Under the pieces are notes generated by a model that did not search any database, had not been told where the DNA came from, and was given only the letters and a program-made list of their open reading frames with translations. Positions 15,419-23,571 of a stretch of DNA of 64,000 nucleotides are shown here, piece by piece. The position numbers and the translations under genes are program-made. Within the stretch, counting starts at the first letter, position 1. Each line of letters starts with the position of its first letter. The stretch comes from an uncultured Christensenella sp. (GTDB lineage: Bacteria > Bacillota > Clostridia > Christensenellales > Borkfalkiaceae): the NCBI GenBank assembly GCA_910585705.1, contig CAJUER010000002.1, positions 248,001 to 312,000 of the forward strand, read 5' to 3'.

Positions 15419-16110
15419 CGTACTCCCCACCGCCCGCGCCGATAATCGAACTTGACAGCGTTTACAACCTTGATTGCATTATCGGTATGCAACAAATGCG
15501 GACGCAAGGACTCGTCGCCGATTGGCTTGTCACCGACCCGCCGTACGGTATCGGAATTGACGGGCAAAAAGAATATGTCGCCCGCAACCCGAAACACTCC
15601 CGCAAAGCCCACGCGCAAAAGTCTTGGGACGCGGCACCGCCCGACAAACGATACTTTGATTTGATGTTTGAAACGTCCCGCAATCAAATCGTTTTCGGTG
15701 CAAACTACTTCAACGAATACTTGCCGCAAGGCAAAAAAGGTTGGGTCGTATGGGACAAAGGGCAACGCGGCTTGACAATGAGTGACTGCGAATTGATTTA
15801 CACATCGTCGGACAGCCCGACCCGCATTATCACGCACAACCGCGTCGACCTTTTGAAAGACGGCACCTTCCACCCGACGCAAAAGCCGTTGTCGGTGCTT
15901 ATTGATTTAATCAACGCATTTACAAAGGCGGGCGACGTAATACTTGACCCGTTCGCGGGCAGTCTTACAACCGCCGTTGCGTGCCACAAACTCGGTCGAC
16001 ATTATATTTGCTTTGAACTTGACCCCGACTATTACTCGCAGGGCACGGAACGGTTAAACGTCGTCAAAGCGCAAGTATCAATATTCGACCTTATCGGAGG
16101 CGGTATATGA
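15415..16110 (+). CDS. DNA methyltransferase 1 (N4/N6 class, DPPY type)
   Basis: 231 residues. Catalytic DPPYG at 41-45 precedes the S-adenosylmethionine-binding LDPFAGS (~181), with a final FELDPDYY. This order places it in the beta class of amino-methyltransferases (adenine-N6 or cytosine-N4). No restriction enzyme lies nearby, so it is probably an orphan phage methylase that shields DNA from host restriction. Its start overlaps the preceding stop behind the poly-G tract. Confidence 0.9.
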   Translation: MTYSPPPAPIIELDSVYNLDCIIGMQQMRTQGLVADWLVTDPPYGIGIDGQKEYVARNPKHSRKAHAQKSWDAAPPDKRYFDLMFETSRNQIVFGANYFNEYLPQGKKGWVVWDKGQRGLTMSDCELIYTSSDSPTRIITHNRVDLLKDGTFHPTQKPLSVLIDLINAFTKAGDVILDPFAGSLTTAVACHKLGRHYICFELDPDYYSQGTERLNVVKAQVSIFDLIGGGI

Positions 16111-16328
16111 CAAACGAAACACGTTGCGGCACTTGCCGACATTGGTTTGCATGGTCGTCACTATACAAGCGCACCGTCGCAAAAAAGGCACTTGCAACAG
16201 GTTGTGACGGTCGGTGTTGTTGCGACGACGGCACCGAACAAGAGCAACGCGAATTAAACCCCCGCCCACGCGACAGCAACGACCCGTCGGCGGCACATTG
16301 CAAATTTTACAAGGAGCAGACAAAATGA
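16107..16328 (+). CDS. Small Cys-rich protein
   Basis: 73 residues. CGTCRHWF near the start, CDGRCCCDDG in the middle and HCKFY near the end suggest one or two zinc sites. It overlaps methyltransferase 1 by 4 nt and the next gene by 4 nt. Such CxxC..C proteins are frequent and uncharacterised in phage early regions. Confidence 0.6.
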   Translation: MTNETRCGTCRHWFAWSSLYKRTVAKKALATGCDGRCCCDDGTEQEQRELNPRPRDSNDPSAAHCKFYKEQTK

Positions 16329-16609
16329 CGCACAACATCACACAATGCCGCAGTTGCGGCGCAAACATCATTTTTATTACGACCGAAAGCGGGCGCAAAA
16401 TGCCTTGCAATGCGGACGCGGTCGACTATCAAGACAACATCAAGGGCACCGACACCATTGTTACCGAGTCGGGCAAGGTTATCAAAGGCACGATAATTAA
16501 ACAGTCACAGGTCGGCGGGCTTGTACCCGTCGTCGACGGCAAAGGTTACGTATCACACTTTGCGACGTGCCCGAACGCGGGACAACATCGCAACCCGCGT
16601 CGGAGGTGA
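16325..16609 (+). CDS. Small zinc-ribbon-like protein
   Basis: 94 residues. CRSCGANIIFITTESGRKMPC at ~8-28 and FATCPNAGQH at ~81-90 resemble a zinc-ribbon with a long insert, a pattern seen in phage proteins that carry a metal-bound beta sheet. The start is an ATG inside the 3' end of the previous gene with AAGGAG upstream. Confidence 0.6.
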   Translation: MTHNITQCRSCGANIIFITTESGRKMPCNADAVDYQDNIKGTDTIVTESGKVIKGTIIKQSQVGGLVPVVDGKGYVSHFATCPNAGQHRNPRRR

Positions 16610-16612
16610 TGT

Positions 16613-16945
16613 ATGTCGATACCTGCACACGAACGCAAAGACAAGTCGACGGCACCGACCGTACTTTATTTGTGCAACGGTGAGAATACGCGTTGCTCGA
16701 AAACAAATTGCGTGTATTCGGGCGGCGACTGCAAGCACACGACCGACATCAATTACGCCGTCAACTTCAAAAAGTACGCACCGTCGGACGGCGGCGAAAA
16801 GTTGACCTTCTTTGAAAACGAAAACTGTTTTATCGGAAACATCAAACCCGTGTCGGACGCGGCACCCGTCATAATCGGGGTTGACCTTGCAAAAGGTGCC
16901 GACCATACCGCGCCCGCACCGACAAACAAAGGCGGCAACAAATGA
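16613..16945 (+). CDS. Small Cys-containing protein
   Basis: 110 residues. Cysteines appear as CNGENTRCSKTNC and GGDCKH in the first half. The end is Pro/Ala-rich and ends NKGGNK. It follows a GGAGG site 3 nt after the previous stop and overlaps the radical-SAM gene by 4 nt. Function unknown; possibly linked to the radical-SAM protein by position. Confidence 0.6.
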   Translation: MSIPAHERKDKSTAPTVLYLCNGENTRCSKTNCVYSGGDCKHTTDINYAVNFKKYAPSDGGEKLTFFENENCFIGNIKPVSDAAPVIIGVDLAKGADHTAPAPTNKGGNK

Positions 16946-17919
16946 AAGTCGGTTTATATGATGTCGACAGTCACAACTTCCCCAACCTTGCTTTAATGAA
17001 AATATCGGCGTGGCACAAACAGCACGGCGACGAAGTCGAAATGGTTTTGCCGCTTAACCGATACGACCGTATTTACGCGAGCAAAGTTTTCGGCGACGAA
17101 TACACGACGATTAAAAATCTTTGCTTACAATCGGACGATGTACGACTCGGTGGCACGGGTTTTGCAATTACCGTCAAGGACGGCAAAGAAGTTTACACAA
17201 AGACGAAAGACGGCGACCTGCCGCCCGAAATCGAGCACATATACCCCGATTATTCGTTGTACCCCGAATTGACCAAAAACACCGCATACGGCTTTTTGAC
17301 GCGCGGGTGTCCGAACAACTGCGGCTTTTGCATTGTTAGCAAAAAAGAAGGCTTGCAATCGCTGAAGGTTGCGGACTTGTCGGAATTTTGGCGGGGGCAA
17401 AAGTACATCAAGTTACTTGACGCAAATTTGCTTGCTTGCCGCGACCGTAACGAATTATTGCAACAACTTATCGACAGCGGCGCAAAAGTCGACATCACGC
17501 AAGGACTCGACGCGCGGTTTATTACCGACGAAATTGCGGCGATGTTAGTCAAAATCAAAACTGACTGTTTTCACTTTGCTTTCGACTTTATGAAAAACGA
17601 AAAAGCAATCATAAAAGGCTTGCGGACGTTCAAAAAGGTGTGCACAAAGCACCAAAGCCGCTTGACCGTCTATATGCTTACAAACTACGACACAACGATT
17701 GACGAGGACTTGTACCGCGTCAAAATGATTGAAAATTGCGGGTACACGCCCGACGTACGAATTTATCGCAAACCCACCGCGCCGCAAATCTTGAAAGACT
17801 TGCAACGTTGGTGCAACAACCGTTATATACACGGCTCTTGCGACTTTATGGACTACGTACCACGCAAACGCGACGGGCGCACAATAAAAGAAATTTACTT
17901 CGAGGGCGGCGGCAAATGA
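16942..17919 (+). CDS. Phage-encoded radical-SAM protein
   Basis: 325 residues. The cluster motif CPNNCGFC (Cys 123, 127, 130; CX3CX2C) would bind a 4Fe-4S cluster. The N-terminal ~110 residues (MKVGLYDVDSHNFPNLALMKIS) resemble the cobalamin-binding-type N-domain of B12-dependent radical-SAM enzymes, though no clear DxHxxG is present. The TIM-barrel-like body follows. It lies between two DNA methyltransferases in a tightly overlapping string, so nucleic-acid or nucleotide modification is plausible but unproven. Confidence 0.85.
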   Translation: MKVGLYDVDSHNFPNLALMKISAWHKQHGDEVEMVLPLNRYDRIYASKVFGDEYTTIKNLCLQSDDVRLGGTGFAITVKDGKEVYTKTKDGDLPPEIEHIYPDYSLYPELTKNTAYGFLTRGCPNNCGFCIVSKKEGLQSLKVADLSEFWRGQKYIKLLDANLLACRDRNELLQQLIDSGAKVDITQGLDARFITDEIAAMLVKIKTDCFHFAFDFMKNEKAIIKGLRTFKKVCTKHQSRLTVYMLTNYDTTIDEDLYRVKMIENCGYTPDVRIYRKPTAPQILKDLQRWCNNRYIHGSCDFMDYVPRKRDGRTIKEIYFEGGGK

Positions 17920-18638
17920 TAATCGAACGCAACAACATATACAACGTCGACTGTCTTGTCGGGTTGCGCGATATGTTACGGGGGGGGGTGCTCGTTGATT
18001 GCGTAATCACCGACCCGCCGTACCTTATCAACTACCAAACCCGACACCGTCAAAACAGGCAAGACAAGTTTTGCAAGCCCATTGCAAACGACGACAACCC
18101 GCAACTCATTATTGACTTGATACCGTTGTTGTACGACGTTATGAAAGACAATACCCCGCTTTATATGTTTTGCAATTCGGACAAAGTCGACTTTTTCAAA
18201 CAGCAAATCGAAACCCGCTTTACGATTAAAAACATCATTGTGTGGGACAAGGGCAACCATACGGCGGGCGACTTGGGCGCACAATACGGCAAGCGGTACG
18301 AGTTTATTATTTACGCAAACAAAGGGCGCGCACCGTTTAACTCCGATGTGCCCCGATACGACGATGTGTGGGCTTTTCCCCGCGTTACAGGCAACGAGCA
18401 AATACATCAAAACCAAAAGCCGATACCCCTTTTACAACGTATCGTCAAGCAACACACGAAACCGCACGACATCATACTTGACCCGTTTATGGGCAGTTGC
18501 TCGACGGCGGTTGCGGCACATAAGTTGCAACGCGATTTTATCGGCTTTGAAATCGACAAAGACGAGTACGACGCGGGCGTTAAGCGTTTGAACGCGGAAC
18601 GGGCGCAAGTATCACTCTTTGATATATTCAATTTATAG
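17916..18638 (+). CDS. DNA methyltransferase 2 (N4/N6 class) with an internal poly-G tract
   Basis: 240 residues. TDPPYL at ~32-37, the later LDPFMGSCSTAVAA (~190) and FEIDKDEY fit a beta-class adenine-N6 or cytosine-N4 methylase. The start is the ATG overlapping the radical-SAM stop (ATGA). Nine consecutive G (17980-17988) encode R22-G23-G24-V25, so any slip would truncate the enzyme before its catalytic motif. It ends with VSLFDIFNL, close to VSIFDLIGG in methyltransferase 1, showing common descent. Confidence 0.9.
   Translation: MIIERNNIYNVDCLVGLRDMLRGGVLVDCVITDPPYLINYQTRHRQNRQDKFCKPIANDDNPQLIIDLIPLLYDVMKDNTPLYMFCNSDKVDFFKQQIETRFTIKNIIVWDKGNHTAGDLGAQYGKRYEFIIYANKGRAPFNSDVPRYDDVWAFPRVTGNEQIHQNQKPIPLLQRIVKQHTKPHDIILDPFMGSCSTAVAAHKLQRDFIGFEIDKDEYDAGVKRLNAERAQVSLFDIFNL
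17980..17988 (+). repeat. Poly-G tract (9 G) inside methyltransferase 2
   Basis: Nine G within codons 22-25. The current length keeps the frame open. A candidate on/off slippage site. Confidence 0.65.
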
Positions 18639-18647
18639 GAGGCAAAC

Positions 18648-19007
18648 ATGGCACACAACCAAACCAACCCGACGGACGCGGCAAAACGGTTATGGGGAGT
18701 CAACACAAGTTGGCGGCTCGGCACAATCGTTGAATTTACCGTCGTAAAAGAAACGCCGAAAACGTACTCCGTTGTGCACGGCAACGGCAAACTATCAAGC
18801 GCAAACATCGTGCGAAAGTCGACAATGGAAGTTTACGACCTGCATTTTTGCGAGTCGTACGCGGCGGCGGTCGAATACGTCAAACAACTTTACGAAAAGA
18901 AAATCGAAAGCAACACCGCCCGCATTGCAAGTTTGCAAAAGGAAAACGAACCATACCCGTCGCACCTTACAAAAGCGACGCGGACGCAGACGAGGCGGCA
19001 ACAATGA
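18648..19007 (+). CDS. Unknown early phage protein
   Basis: 119 residues. Opens MAHNQTNPTDAAKRLWG, has a beta-rich centre (TIVEFTVVKETPKTYSVV) and a coiled-coil-like helix near the end (YEKKIESNTARIASLQKE). It has a good TAGGAGG site. It overlaps the next gene by 4 nt. No family recognised. Confidence 0.65.
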   Translation: MAHNQTNPTDAAKRLWGVNTSWRLGTIVEFTVVKETPKTYSVVHGNGKLSSANIVRKSTMEVYDLHFCESYAAAVEYVKQLYEKKIESNTARIASLQKENEPYPSHLTKATRTQTRRQQ

Positions 19008-19312
19008 AGTGCGACTGTTACGACGCGCAAATGTACCGTCAAGACAAGCAGAAAAAAGAACTTCGCGAAAAGAACATCGCAAAGTTGCGTCAAAACATCA
19101 ACAGCATATCGGACTACTGCGACGCGCACAACATCAAACTCACGCCCGAATTATGCGAAATTGTCACGGCGGCGGGCATTGCCGTTATTGACGGTGTTGT
19201 GCTTTCGTCGCAATTCAAATTCGCGCGCCTGCGCCTTTCTCTTTCGGCGGGCAGTAAAAGCGCGGTTGTGATAAAGGCGACGTATTCCGACGGTACGCAA
19301 TTTGAGGTGTGA
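19004..19312 (+). CDS. Unknown early phage protein
   Basis: 102 residues. The first half is a basic, probably coiled helix (YRQDKQKKELREKNIAKLRQN). The second half is beta-rich (FKFARLRLSLSAGSKSAVVI). The start is the ATG overlapping the preceding stop. No motif recognised. Confidence 0.6.
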   Translation: MKCDCYDAQMYRQDKQKKELREKNIAKLRQNINSISDYCDAHNIKLTPELCEIVTAAGIAVIDGVVLSSQFKFARLRLSLSAGSKSAVVIKATYSDGTQFEV

Positions 19313-19313
19313 C

Positions 19314-19520
19314 ATGGCAAGCGTACCGCACCGCGCCGAAATTGTTTTAACAATACCCGTTGAACAATACATCGGCTCCGACATTAACGGAAATTTAATT
19401 CTTAACGTGCGTGCAGGCGCAATAAAAACAATGCGCTTTTTACGACGGTTGCGTCGACTTTGCAAAAAGTACGGGTACACCGTCGGCGAAATTCAAAAAC
19501 AAAAATCGGAGGACAAATAA
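19314..19520 (+). CDS. Small basic unknown protein
   Basis: 68 residues. A beta strand pair (AEIVLTIPVEQYIGSDINGNLILN) is followed by a strongly basic helix (MRFLRRLRRLCKKYGY). GAGGTG lies 5 nt before the ATG. Nucleic-acid binding is possible from charge alone. Confidence 0.6.
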   Translation: MASVPHRAEIVLTIPVEQYIGSDINGNLILNVRAGAIKTMRFLRRLRRLCKKYGYTVGEIQKQKSEDK

Positions 19521-19522
19521 AA

Positions 19523-19732
19523 ATGCAAGATTTTACAATCAAGGAACTTGGCGAACTGATAAACAGTATCAACAAAACGCCCGACGCGGCAATCGAAGTC
19601 ACCACTGACAAGACGGGCGGCAACGGCTTGTTTTGTGGTAACGCGGGGTTGTGTCTTAAAATTACACCGTATCACCCCGCAACGCCCGTGCAGACGGCGG
19701 CACCGAACGACGACACCGACGACGATGTGTAA
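19523..19732 (+). CDS. Small acidic-tailed unknown protein
   Basis: 69 residues. It starts MQDFTIKELGELINSI and ends in an Asp-rich tail (NDDTDDDV). It overlaps the next gene by 8 nt. Ribosome site CGGAGG. No family recognised. Confidence 0.55.
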   Translation: MQDFTIKELGELINSINKTPDAAIEVTTDKTGGNGLFCGNAGLCLKITPYHPATPVQTAAPNDDTDDDV

Positions 19733-20891
19733 TTCCCGCCCACGCATAATTGCGGTCGACTTTGACGGCACGCTTTGCGAAAACAAATACCCCGACATCG
19801 GCGCGCCGATACCGACCGTAATTGAATTCGTAAAGCGTCAAAAAGCCGACGGCAACATCATTATTTTGTGGACGTGCCGCGCAGGTCAACAACTTGCGGA
19901 CGCGGTCACATGGTGCAAAAATCAAGGCTTGATATTCGACTACATAAACGAAAACGTCAAAGAAAACGTCGCGATGTACGGCGGCGACACGCGCAAGGTA
20001 TTTGCGGACGTGTACATCGACGATAAAACGCTTTTGCCGCAACAAATAATTATCAAGGAGTCAAACGAAATGACAGACAAAGAGAAAAAAGAACTTACAA
20101 CCGCCGTCGCAACTGCGGTTATCACGGAAATTGACGACGCGGTCGCAAATCACGTTGCGGACAACCCCAACGACGGTTTGGACGCGGTCACATACGCGCT
20201 TGACACGGTCGCGAAAAAGTACGGCATAAAATACCGCCGCCCGCTTGAAATGCTGACATGGGACGAAATCGCCGAAATTGCAAAAAGCGGCAAGGCGGCG
20301 GCACACTTCCGTGTCGGTGACACAAAAGACATCACCTTGAAATCGGGCGAAGTCATAACCGCCGTCATACTTGATTTTAACCACGATGTGCTCGACTCGG
20401 AAATCGAAAACACGGCGGGCATTACTTTCGGCATAAAAGGTATGCTCGACGGTTGGTTTGAAATGAACGCAAGCAACACAAACGCGGGCGGTTGGGCAAA
20501 AAGCAAAATGCGCACCATCTATATGCAACGCATTGAAAATCTTTTGCCCGACGATGTACACGCGGTATTACAACCCGTCGCAAAAACTACGACCAAAGGC
20601 GGCGGCTCCGACGAAATCGAAATGACCGTCGACAAGTTGTTTTTGTTTTCCGAAGTCGAAATTGTTGGCGCGGACGCGACAGACGGCGGCAACGACGAAG
20701 GCGAACAATACAAGTATTTTGAAAAGCCCAAAAACCGCGTCAAACGTCGCGGCGGTGCCGCGTGCGTTTGGTGGCTCCGTTCGCCTTCTGCGGCGAGTGC
20801 GACTGACTTCTACCTTGTCATTGCGTCGGGCATTGTCAGGTACAACGGCGCGAGCAGCGCGTGCGGCGTGTCCTTCGGCTTTTGCCTTTAA
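19725..20891 (+). CDS. HAD-type phosphatase fused in frame to a remote DGR target protein
   Basis: The 388 residues comprise two parts. Residues 1-~112 are a small HAD hydrolase: AVDFDGTL (motif I), ILWTCRAGQ (motif II region) and DVYIDDKTLLP at the end. From residue 116 a complete second protein follows (273 aa). Its own ATG (20070) has an ideal site, AAGGAG plus 9 nt, inside the HAD frame, so both a fusion and a free product can be made. The second part ends in a DUF6273/C-type-lectin-like domain (GGAACVWWLRSP..VSFGFCL) whose last ~47 codons are the variable repeat. The family body matches the tail protein at 40888 (TKDITLKSGEVITAVILDFNHD). Confidence 0.85.
   Translation: MCNSRPRIIAVDFDGTLCENKYPDIGAPIPTVIEFVKRQKADGNIIILWTCRAGQQLADAVTWCKNQGLIFDYINENVKENVAMYGGDTRKVFADVYIDDKTLLPQQIIIKESNEMTDKEKKELTTAVATAVITEIDDAVANHVADNPNDGLDAVTYALDTVAKKYGIKYRRPLEMLTWDEIAEIAKSGKAAAHFRVGDTKDITLKSGEVITAVILDFNHDVLDSEIENTAGITFGIKGMLDGWFEMNASNTNAGGWAKSKMRTIYMQRIENLLPDDVHAVLQPVAKTTTKGGGSDEIEMTVDKLFLFSEVEIVGADATDGGNDEGEQYKYFEKPKNRVKRRGGAACVWWLRSPSAASATDFYLVIASGIVRYNGASSACGVSFGFCL
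20055..20072 (+). promoter_or_regulatory. Internal ribosome site and start of the free DGR target
   Basis: AAGGAG, 9 nt, then ATG at 20070 within the HAD frame. This is as good as any start in the element and suggests the two parts were separate genes that lost the intervening stop. Confidence 0.75.
20744..20885 (+). repeat. DGR variable repeat 1 (VR1)
   Basis: 142 bp aligned without gaps to the template repeat. There are 17 differences, every one at a template A (to G, T or C), and none at G, C or T. The last ~26 bp (GGCGTGTCCTTCGGCTTTTGC region) are identical, as expected for the initiation-of-homing site. It encodes the ligand-facing end of the lectin-like domain. Confidence 0.95.
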
Positions 20892-20908
20892 TCTAAAATC
20901 AAGAAATC

Positions 20909-20931
20909 GCCCGCCCCTGCGTGGGGTGGGC
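20909..20931 (+). other. Post-VR1 GC-rich hairpin
   Basis: Arms GCCCGCCCC/GGGGTGGGC (one G-T) with loop TGCGT, beginning 23 nt after VR1. The same spacing and loop core occur after VR2. In the Bordetella phage DGR a hairpin downstream of the variable repeat is needed for efficient target recognition; this is the likely role here. Confidence 0.8.
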
Positions 20932-20944
20932 AAAGGAGTTTGAA

Positions 20945-21436
20945 ATGTCGCACTATAAAAAAGTAATGTCAACAAAAGGCATACAGCAAAAAGAAGTGCT
21001 CGACGCGGTACATCGCGTCGACCCGCGCGTCGACAAGTCGCTTTTAAGCAAAATTGTCAACGATGTGTGTTTGCCTACACCAAAACAATTTAAGGTGATA
21101 TGCGATACGCTTGTTTGCAATACGGACGATATATACGACCCGCGAGAAATTGCGCTCGTGCCCGATGTAAAAAATGATACGACATTAAATATAAGTACCG
21201 CGCGCACGCGCGCGCGTCGACAAAACATTGACGTATATAATTTAACGGTTGAAATTCCCCGCGATGTTGCGGAGCGCGTGTTTTCGTGCGCCGCATTGCG
21301 CAAGTTTGGTTGTACGAAAAAAAGCGAACTTATACGCCGCATAATTTTCAAACTTGACGCGGAGTTATCAACAAACAAAACAAAACCCGCCGACGGTGCA
21401 AGCACACCGAAGGCGGGCGATACGGAAAATACATAA
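20945..21436 (+). CDS. HTH regulator-like protein
   Basis: 163 residues. An N-terminal XRE-like HTH (QQKEVLDAVHRVDPRVDKSLLSKIVNDVCLPTPKQFKVICDTL, ~13-55) is followed by a low-complexity basic hinge (ARTRARRQN). A second region, NLTVEIPRDVAERVF..KKSELIRRIIFKL (~95-140), has RHH character. The tail is Lys/Pro/Thr-rich. It starts 14 nt after the VR1 hairpin, behind AAAGGAG. Possibly a phage regulator acting on the region that follows. Confidence 0.7.
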   Translation: MSHYKKVMSTKGIQQKEVLDAVHRVDPRVDKSLLSKIVNDVCLPTPKQFKVICDTLVCNTDDIYDPREIALVPDVKNDTTLNISTARTRARRQNIDVYNLTVEIPRDVAERVFSCAALRKFGCTKKSELIRRIIFKLDAELSTNKTKPADGASTPKAGDTENT

Positions 21437-21956
21437 CCGTACATCAAGGACAATTTGGGGGTGTCGTGATTGTTTGGCACTTACGGCACCCGAAGTTGAC
21501 GTGAACATCAACCAAACCGTGTATATTATAGCACTTTACGGCGCGGTTGTCAACACCTTTTGCAAGGTCAAGTCGTGTGCTTTTACGGGCTTGTAATGAA
21601 GTATTATCTTACCGACGAAGTATTACTTGCCCGATTGCAAGTTGTGTGTTTTATTCCGTCGCCTTGTCAACGTATAGGCACACCAACAAACAGAGTCAAA
21701 CGCACCGAATTTGCGCAAGCAAATTTTGCGTATGCAACGTTTGACTCGTCCGTTTGGCGGGTGTGCTACGTTGCAAGACAAGCGACGGACAAACACACAA
21801 CGTCAAAGGAAAAGCACGGCACCCGACTTGAAGGAATAAAAGCACATCGGCACGTTTAACGGTTGCGCCCCCGTGTTGTATTCCAGAGCCTTGCGGGGGG
21901 TGCGGGGGCAAGACCCCCGCGTCATTGTCCTTGTCTACTACATCAAGGAGGCAAGC
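21437..21956 (+). other. Non-coding region before rep with nested dyads (candidate replication origin)
   Basis: 520 nt without a convincing gene. A perfect 10-bp dyad GAGTCAAACG (21693-21702)/CGTTTGACTC (21738-21747) encloses a perfect 7-bp dyad AATTTGC/GCAAATT (21708-21725). A GCGGGGG/CCCCCGC hairpin lies at 21902-21920, 36 nt before the Rep start. A weak promoter-like TTGACG..TATATT lies near 21497. Nested dyads next to a rolling-circle Rep are the classic look of a double-strand origin. Confidence 0.55.
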
Positions 21957-22847
21957 ATGGCAAAATATACACTCGACCCCGAACGTTACGACCTTGACGA
22001 CATCTATGCGTACACGGACACGGACGACGAACGGTTGCAACTACTCAATGACCCGCACATCGTGCAATATCGCACAAAGACAATCAAAAGCGGCAATGTC
22101 TTGGAGTGTGAAATTTACCCGATATGGAATACGCACAAATCAACCGTGCGGGCACGCAAAGAAAAGACAAGCCGCGAAACGCAAAAGCGACTCAATGCAA
22201 AGAACGCGACAAAAAACCTTATTCGGCTAATCAACACGAACTTTACCGACGACGATATATGGGGCACCGTCACTTATTCAACCGCAAAGTTGCCCCCGTC
22301 GATAGAGTCGGCGCAAAGGGAAATGGCAAAATACTTTCGCCGCTTGAAATATTACGCCGAACGACACAACCTCCCGCCGTTAAAATACGTCTACGTGACG
22401 GAATTCGACGACGACGAGGAAAAAGGCAAAAAGCGCGTACATCACCACTTTGTGACAAACTTTCCCAACCGCGATGTTGCCGAAAAGTTATGGCGAAACG
22501 GTGCCCGCACACAAACGCGTCGCTTACAGGCTGACGAAAACGGTTACGAGGGCATGGCGCGTTACATATCGAAAGACCCGCGCGGCACAAAGCGTTATGT
22601 TGCGTCAAAGAACTTGGAAAAGCCGCAAATCACCATCGCCGATTGCAAATTCACCCGCAACAAGGTCAACCGCCTTGTTGGTGAAAAACTCGACCGCCGC
22701 GCAACGTTTGAAAAGATGTACAGCGGTTACGAAATGTTGAAATTTAACGCAAAAACAAGCGTGTATGTGTCGGGCGCGTACATATACGTCAAAATGGCAA
22801 GACGTGCCCAAAAAGGAGGCAAACAACGTGAAATACATCGGGAGTAA
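21957..22847 (+). CDS. Rolling-circle replication initiator (HUH endonuclease)
   Basis: 296 residues. The three rolling-circle motifs appear in order: a hydrophobic strand IWGTVTYS (~101), the HUH-type metal site VHHHFVTN (His 162-164) and the catalytic Tyr motif ARYISKD (Tyr 203, Lys 206; YxxK with one Tyr). It would nick an origin strand and covalently hold the 5' end. The ATG follows AAGGAGG. A single-Tyr HUH Rep is typical of plasmids and small phages and is unexpected beside HK97-type head genes. Confidence 0.82.
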   Translation: MAKYTLDPERYDLDDIYAYTDTDDERLQLLNDPHIVQYRTKTIKSGNVLECEIYPIWNTHKSTVRARKEKTSRETQKRLNAKNATKNLIRLINTNFTDDDIWGTVTYSTAKLPPSIESAQREMAKYFRRLKYYAERHNLPPLKYVYVTEFDDDEEKGKKRVHHHFVTNFPNRDVAEKLWRNGARTQTRRLQADENGYEGMARYISKDPRGTKRYVASKNLEKPQITIADCKFTRNKVNRLVGEKLDRRATFEKMYSGYEMLKFNAKTSVYVSGAYIYVKMARRAQKGGKQREIHRE

Positions 22848-23571
22848 AGCAAAAATTGCGGGCGACATTGTGCCGATATTGCAAGACATTATCGACCGCA
22901 ACAACATCGACGAATATGTCGAGCCGTTCGTCGGCGGGTTTAACATCATTGACAAAATCAAATGCGAACACAGGCTCGGCAACGACGTTGACCCGCTTGC
23001 GGGCGCGCTTATCGAGGCTTGCCTTGACAACCCTACATTGCTCGACCTACTACATACGCCGACGCGTGACGAATATTACGACGTGCGCGACAACCCCGAA
23101 AAATACGCGACTTGGTACCGCGCGGCAATCTTGCTTTTTGCGTCTTACAACGCCCGCGTGTACGGCGGTTGTTACGGCGCGACAGCAAAGACCAAAGGCG
23201 GCACCGTCCGCAACTACTTCGAGGAAAGCAAAGCAAACTTTGTACGTCAACTCCCAAACCTGCACAACATCTTGGTCGGTTGTTGCGATTATCGCGAGTT
23301 GATTTTTCCGAAACACAAAAAAGTGCTTATCTATTGCGACCCGCCGTACGCTGAAGGTATCGGTTACGGTCAAAAATTCGACACATCGGAATTTTGGCAA
23401 TGGTGCCGCAACCGCGCCCGCGACGGGCACATCGTCGTTATAAGCGAATACGACGCGCCGTCCGACTTTACGTGTATTTGGGAACGGCAAACAACAACAC
23501 ACTTGAACAACCGCGAGAAACACTCCCGCGTTGAAAAATTATTTATTTTCGGAGGTAAAAACAATGGCTAA
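22828..23571 (+). CDS. Dam-like DNA adenine methyltransferase
   Basis: 247 residues. KYIGSKAKI near the start and EPFVGGFN (~30) bind S-adenosylmethionine, and IYCDPPYAEG (~170) is the catalytic motif. The order FxGG then DPPY is the D12/alpha class that makes N6-methyladenine. It starts at GTG, 7 nt after AAGGAGG, overlapping rep by 20 nt. This is the third methyltransferase of the element. Confidence 0.9.
   Translation: MKYIGSKAKIAGDIVPILQDIIDRNNIDEYVEPFVGGFNIIDKIKCEHRLGNDVDPLAGALIEACLDNPTLLDLLHTPTRDEYYDVRDNPEKYATWYRAAILLFASYNARVYGGCYGATAKTKGGTVRNYFEESKANFVRQLPNLHNILVGCCDYRELIFPKHKKVLIYCDPPYAEGIGYGQKFDTSEFWQWCRNRARDGHIVVISEYDAPSDFTCIWERQTTTHLNNREKHSRVEKLFIFGGKNNG

Noticed and set aside
15415..18638. 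A restriction-modification system
   Set aside because: Methyltransferases are present but no restriction endonuclease or specificity subunit was seen beside them; orphan phage methylases fit better.
21596..21859. Open frame of ~87 codons before rep
   Set aside because: No ribosome site, odd composition (many Arg, Thr and Cys), and it runs through the nested dyads; better read as an origin region.
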